Below, piece by piece: positions 61,939 to 64,000 of a stretch of 64,000 nucleotides of DNA; within the stretch, counting starts at the first letter, position 1; each line of letters begins with the position of its first letter. The stretch comes from Lysobacter_C viscosus (lineage in GTDB: Bacteria; Pseudomonadota; Gammaproteobacteria; Xanthomonadales; Xanthomonadaceae): NCBI RefSeq assembly GCF_046600715.1, contig NZ_JBJMAV010000010.1, forward strand, positions 1-64,000, read 5' to 3'. The notes under the pieces were generated by a model. The model searched no databases. It had not been told where the DNA came from and saw only the letters and a list, made by a program, of their open reading frames with translations. The position numbers were made by a program, and so were the translations under genes.

Positions 61939-63087
61939 TCAGCGAACGGCCCAGTAGACCTCGAATTCGCCGTCCGGCATGAAGCCACCCTCGATGCCGG
62001 ACTTCCAGACCTCATAGGGCCGTTCGGCGGTCTCGAAGCCCTGGGTCAGCGCCCAGGCGCGCAGCGCATCGCGCACCATCGCCAGGTTGGCCATGTGGCC
62101 GGTGAAGGGCACCATCGCGACCTTGCTCGCCGGCGAACGCAGGTATTCCACCGGGCCGTCCAGCTTCAGGCCGGTCAGCTCGGGTGCGTCAACGGCCGCC
62201 ACTTCGGTTTCGACCTCGGCGGCTTCACCGTCTTCGCTGCCTTCGTCTTCGTCGGCGTCCGGGGACGCACCACCCGAGCGCTTGCGCACCGGCACCGCGA
62301 CATCGAACGAGTAGCTCTCGGCACCGAACTCGTTGGTGATGATGCGCACCGGGCCGGCGGCCTCGAGGTTGTTGGCCGCCATCACCCGGCGGATCCACTC
62401 CATGTTGCCGGTCATCTGCTTGGCAACGGCCTCGTTGTCACGCGGCACCGCGGCGCTGACGAACAGCAGGTTCTCGGCCGGACGGTCCTGCAGGCGCGGT
62501 GCCTTCTCCGGGTCATCCTTGCTCAGCTCGGAATAGTCGTAGTTCGGCACGGCGGCCAGCATGTTGCTCAGGCGCTGCAGGCCCAGTTTCATGTCGGCAC
62601 CGACATTGCTGCTGACGTACATGCCGGCGTAGCGCCCGATCAGGTTCCATCCGTAGTCAACATCGTAGGTCTGGGTGATCTCGACGTTGCGCCCCGCGCG
62701 GCCGGTCGGCCGCAGCGAGTAGGTGGTGCGCTTGTTGATGCCCGGCTCCGGGTCGGTCAGCTCGAAGGTGACACTCTTGCGCGGCTCGGCGGAGACGAGC
62801 TCCCAGCTGCCTTCCCCCAGCGCGGTGTCGGAGGTGTAGTCCAGGCGCGAGCCCACGCCCGACTCCGGGCCCGACTTCTCGATCTCGACACTGGGGTCGC
62901 GAAGCACGAGCGGGTGCCAATCTTCGAAGCGGCGCAGGCTGCTGATCGTGTCGTACACGATGGTCAGCTTGCGGTTGGTTTCCACGCTTTCCTCGTGGTG
63001 CCGGCTGGAGGGCAGCAGCACCCCCACCACCAGGAACAGCGCGGCCACGATGGCCAGCGAAATCAGGATCTCGATCAAACGGGTCAT
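61939..63087 (-). CDS. Membrane-anchored SRPBCC protein with a GyrI-like C-terminal domain
   Basis: 382 residues from ATG 63087. One N-terminal helix (LIEILISLAIVAALFLVVGVLL) is followed by an SRPBCC (polyketide cyclase/START-like) domain: YDTISSLRRFEDWHPLVLRD, GVGSRLDYTSDTALGEGSWEL, then VEITQTYDVDYGWNLIGRYAGMY. After an acidic linker (PDADEDEGSEDGEAAEVE) the C-terminus has AMVPFTGHMANLAMVRDALRAWA and a closing FEVYWAVR like effector-binding (GyrI/AraC C-terminal) domains. Probably binds a hydrophobic ligand. Confidence 0.82.
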   Translation of the reverse strand: MTRLIEILISLAIVAALFLVVGVLLPSSRHHEESVETNRKLTIVYDTISSLRRFEDWHPLVLRDPSVEIEKSGPESGVGSRLDYTSDTALGEGSWELVSAEPRKSVTFELTDPEPGINKRTTYSLRPTGRAGRNVEITQTYDVDYGWNLIGRYAGMYVSSNVGADMKLGLQRLSNMLAAVPNYDYSELSKDDPEKAPRLQDRPAENLLFVSAAVPRDNEAVAKQMTGNMEWIRRVMAANNLEAAGPVRIITNEFGAESYSFDVAVPVRKRSGGASPDADEDEGSEDGEAAEVETEVAAVDAPELTGLKLDGPVEYLRSPASKVAMVPFTGHMANLAMVRDALRAWALTQGFETAERPYEVWKSGIEGGFMPDGEFEVYWAVR

Positions 63088-63407
63088 TCAGGTTCTCCAG
63101 GGCCGACCCGGGACCAGACCGGGGCGCAGACCCATAATCCTAGCAAGGAAGGCGGGGGCGAAGCAGTAGTTGTATTGCACGCGGCCCGGGACGCCCCGCC
63201 CCGCGCGCTGGGTCCCCTGTACCGGGACCGGGAAAAGCTACACCGCGCCCATGTCCTGCGGCCGTCAACGGCGGGCCTCGAGGCAAGCCTGAACATGAAG
63301 CGAGGCATGAACGCCGCCCGGCATGCCTGAGCGCCGCCGCCTGCGAGCCACCGGCTCGCGCGGCCACGAACGCCCGCCGCGCTGCGGCGGGCCGGACATC
63401 CTGCCGC
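63088..63407. other. 320-bp intergenic region
   Basis: No gene is supported. A perfect GCCCGCCGC / GCGGCGGGC hairpin at 63372-63392 sits just downstream of the response-regulator gene; without a U tract it is only a weak terminator candidate. The remainder should hold the promoter of the SRPBCC gene, which I cannot place. Confidence 0.5.
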
Positions 63408-64000
63408 TCAGACCAGCTGCAGCTCGAAGGCCTTCAGCACCGCCCGGGTGCGGTCGCGGACGCCGAGCTTGGACAGGATGTTGGACACGTGGTTCTTGAT
63501 GGTGCCCTCGGCCACGCCCAGCGAATTGGCGATTTCCTTGTTGGAGAAGCCGCCTGCCATCAGCCTCAGGATCTCGGTCTCGCGCTCGGTCAGCGGGTCG
63601 GGACGGTCGAGGCTGACGAAGTCGTTGCGCATGTGCTCCAGCCCCGACAGCAACCGCTGGGTCACCGCTGGCTGCACCAGCGAACCGCCCGCGGCGACCG
63701 TCTGGATGGCGCCGACGAGCTTTTCCAGGGAGACGTCCTTGAGCATGTAGCCCTTGGCACCGGCCTTCAGCCCGGCCAGCACCAGCTGGTCGTCATCGAA
63801 GGTGGTGAGGATGATCGTGGGGGGCAGGCTGTTGCTGCGGGCCAGCGCCTGCAGCGCCTCCAGACCGGACATCACCGGCATGCGCATGTCCATCAGCACC
63901 ACGTCCGGGCCGACCTGCGGGATCATTTCGACGGCCTGGCGGCCATCACCGGCCTCGGCAACCACCTCGATGCCTTCGGCCAGGGACAACAGCGAACGTA
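63408..64000 (-). CDS. NarL/FixJ-type response regulator (5' end beyond the window)
   Basis: 197 residues are visible; the frame stays open to base 64000, so the true start is outside. GIEVVAEAGDGRQAVEMIPQVGPDVVLMDMRMPVMSG holds the phosphoacceptor Asp (MDMRMP). PTIILTTFDDD and AGAKGYMLKD have the conserved Thr and Lys. LTERETEILRLMAGGFSNKEIANSLGVAEGTIKNHVSNILSKLGV is the LuxR helix-turn-helix. A histidine kinase probably lies upstream, off the right edge. Confidence 0.92.
   Translation of the reverse strand, partial: RSLLSLAEGIEVVAEAGDGRQAVEMIPQVGPDVVLMDMRMPVMSGLEALQALARSNSLPPTIILTTFDDDQLVLAGLKAGAKGYMLKDVSLEKLVGAIQTVAAGGSLVQPAVTQRLLSGLEHMRNDFVSLDRPDPLTERETEILRLMAGGFSNKEIANSLGVAEGTIKNHVSNILSKLGVRDRTRAVLKAFELQLV

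Noticed and set aside
1..64000. Integron integrase, attI, insertion sequences, tRNA or rRNA genes
   Set aside because: No tyrosine recombinase motifs, transposase domains or cloverleaf/rRNA sequences were recognised on either strand.

Overview
The window is the distal part of a sedentary chromosomal integron followed by ordinary chromosome. From base 1 to about 31.7 kb, 66 inverted attC recombination sites recur every 300 to 1300 bases. Most are about 60 bp and five are 112 to 117 bp. They separate small cassettes that are all read on the + strand. The attC type (core CCTAAC ... GTTAGGC with a CGCTTCGCG centre), the high GC and the flanking housekeeping genes (rlmKL, tesB, bpt, purT, a DUF2007 protein) suggest a gammaproteobacterium of the Xanthomonadaceae/Lysobacteraceae. 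The genus cannot be fixed from this sequence. No integron integrase or attI is present. Because cassettes are read left to right and attC quality decays rightwards, intI should lie to the left of base 1.

Bases 1-16.3 kb are the 'young' array. The attC cores are almost perfect, whole cassettes are duplicated (3188/7533 identical, 6475/7173 diverged), and eleven copies of one ~295-bp family without a consistent reading frame are scattered among coding cassettes. Cassette genes are mostly small lipoproteins, one- to three-helix membrane proteins and cytosolic families of unknown function (DUF3806, DUF4279, HEPN-like, a treble-clef/HNH-like protein). Many start only a few bases after the attC core and stop inside the next attC, so most depend on read-through transcription, and some carry a C-terminal tail encoded by attC itself.

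From 16.4 to 31.7 kb attC cores become progressively degenerate, long attC forms appear and pseudogenes accumulate (frameshifts, a nonsense codon, a lost start codon). Intact genes here lean towards small-molecule handling: VOC/bleomycin-resistance-like proteins, a DUF952-like protein, an ABM monooxygenase, an FAD monooxygenase, a family 1 glycosyltransferase, an HTH-DUF805 regulator, DUF6404, an Sbal_3080-type lipoprotein and a ChaN/Tiki-like lipoprotein. From 31.7 to 42.9 kb the genes still look like cassettes (small, + strand, DUF2750, cytochrome c lipoprotein, DUF4242, zinc ribbon, DUF6194, VOC, ASCH) but only scraps of attC remain. This looks like a fossilised end of the array grading into stable chromosome.

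From about 43 kb the genes are chromosomal and on both strands: a pirin, RlmKL with an unusual ~110-residue low-complexity insert, an alpha/beta hydrolase, a MOSC protein, an AmpD-like amidase, TesB, a DUF2007 membrane protein, an ECF sigma factor with a membrane tail, an EF-hand protein, the leucyltransferase Bpt overlapping an EEP-family lipoprotein, a lysine/alanine-tailed protein, PurT, a beta-propeller-like lipoprotein, an SPFH / membrane protein / Arc-type repressor / DUF4177 operon preceded by a perfect 9+1+9 palindrome, a D,D-carboxypeptidase, an AlkA-type glycosylase, DUF423, an SRPBCC protein, and a NarL-type response regulator cut by the right edge.
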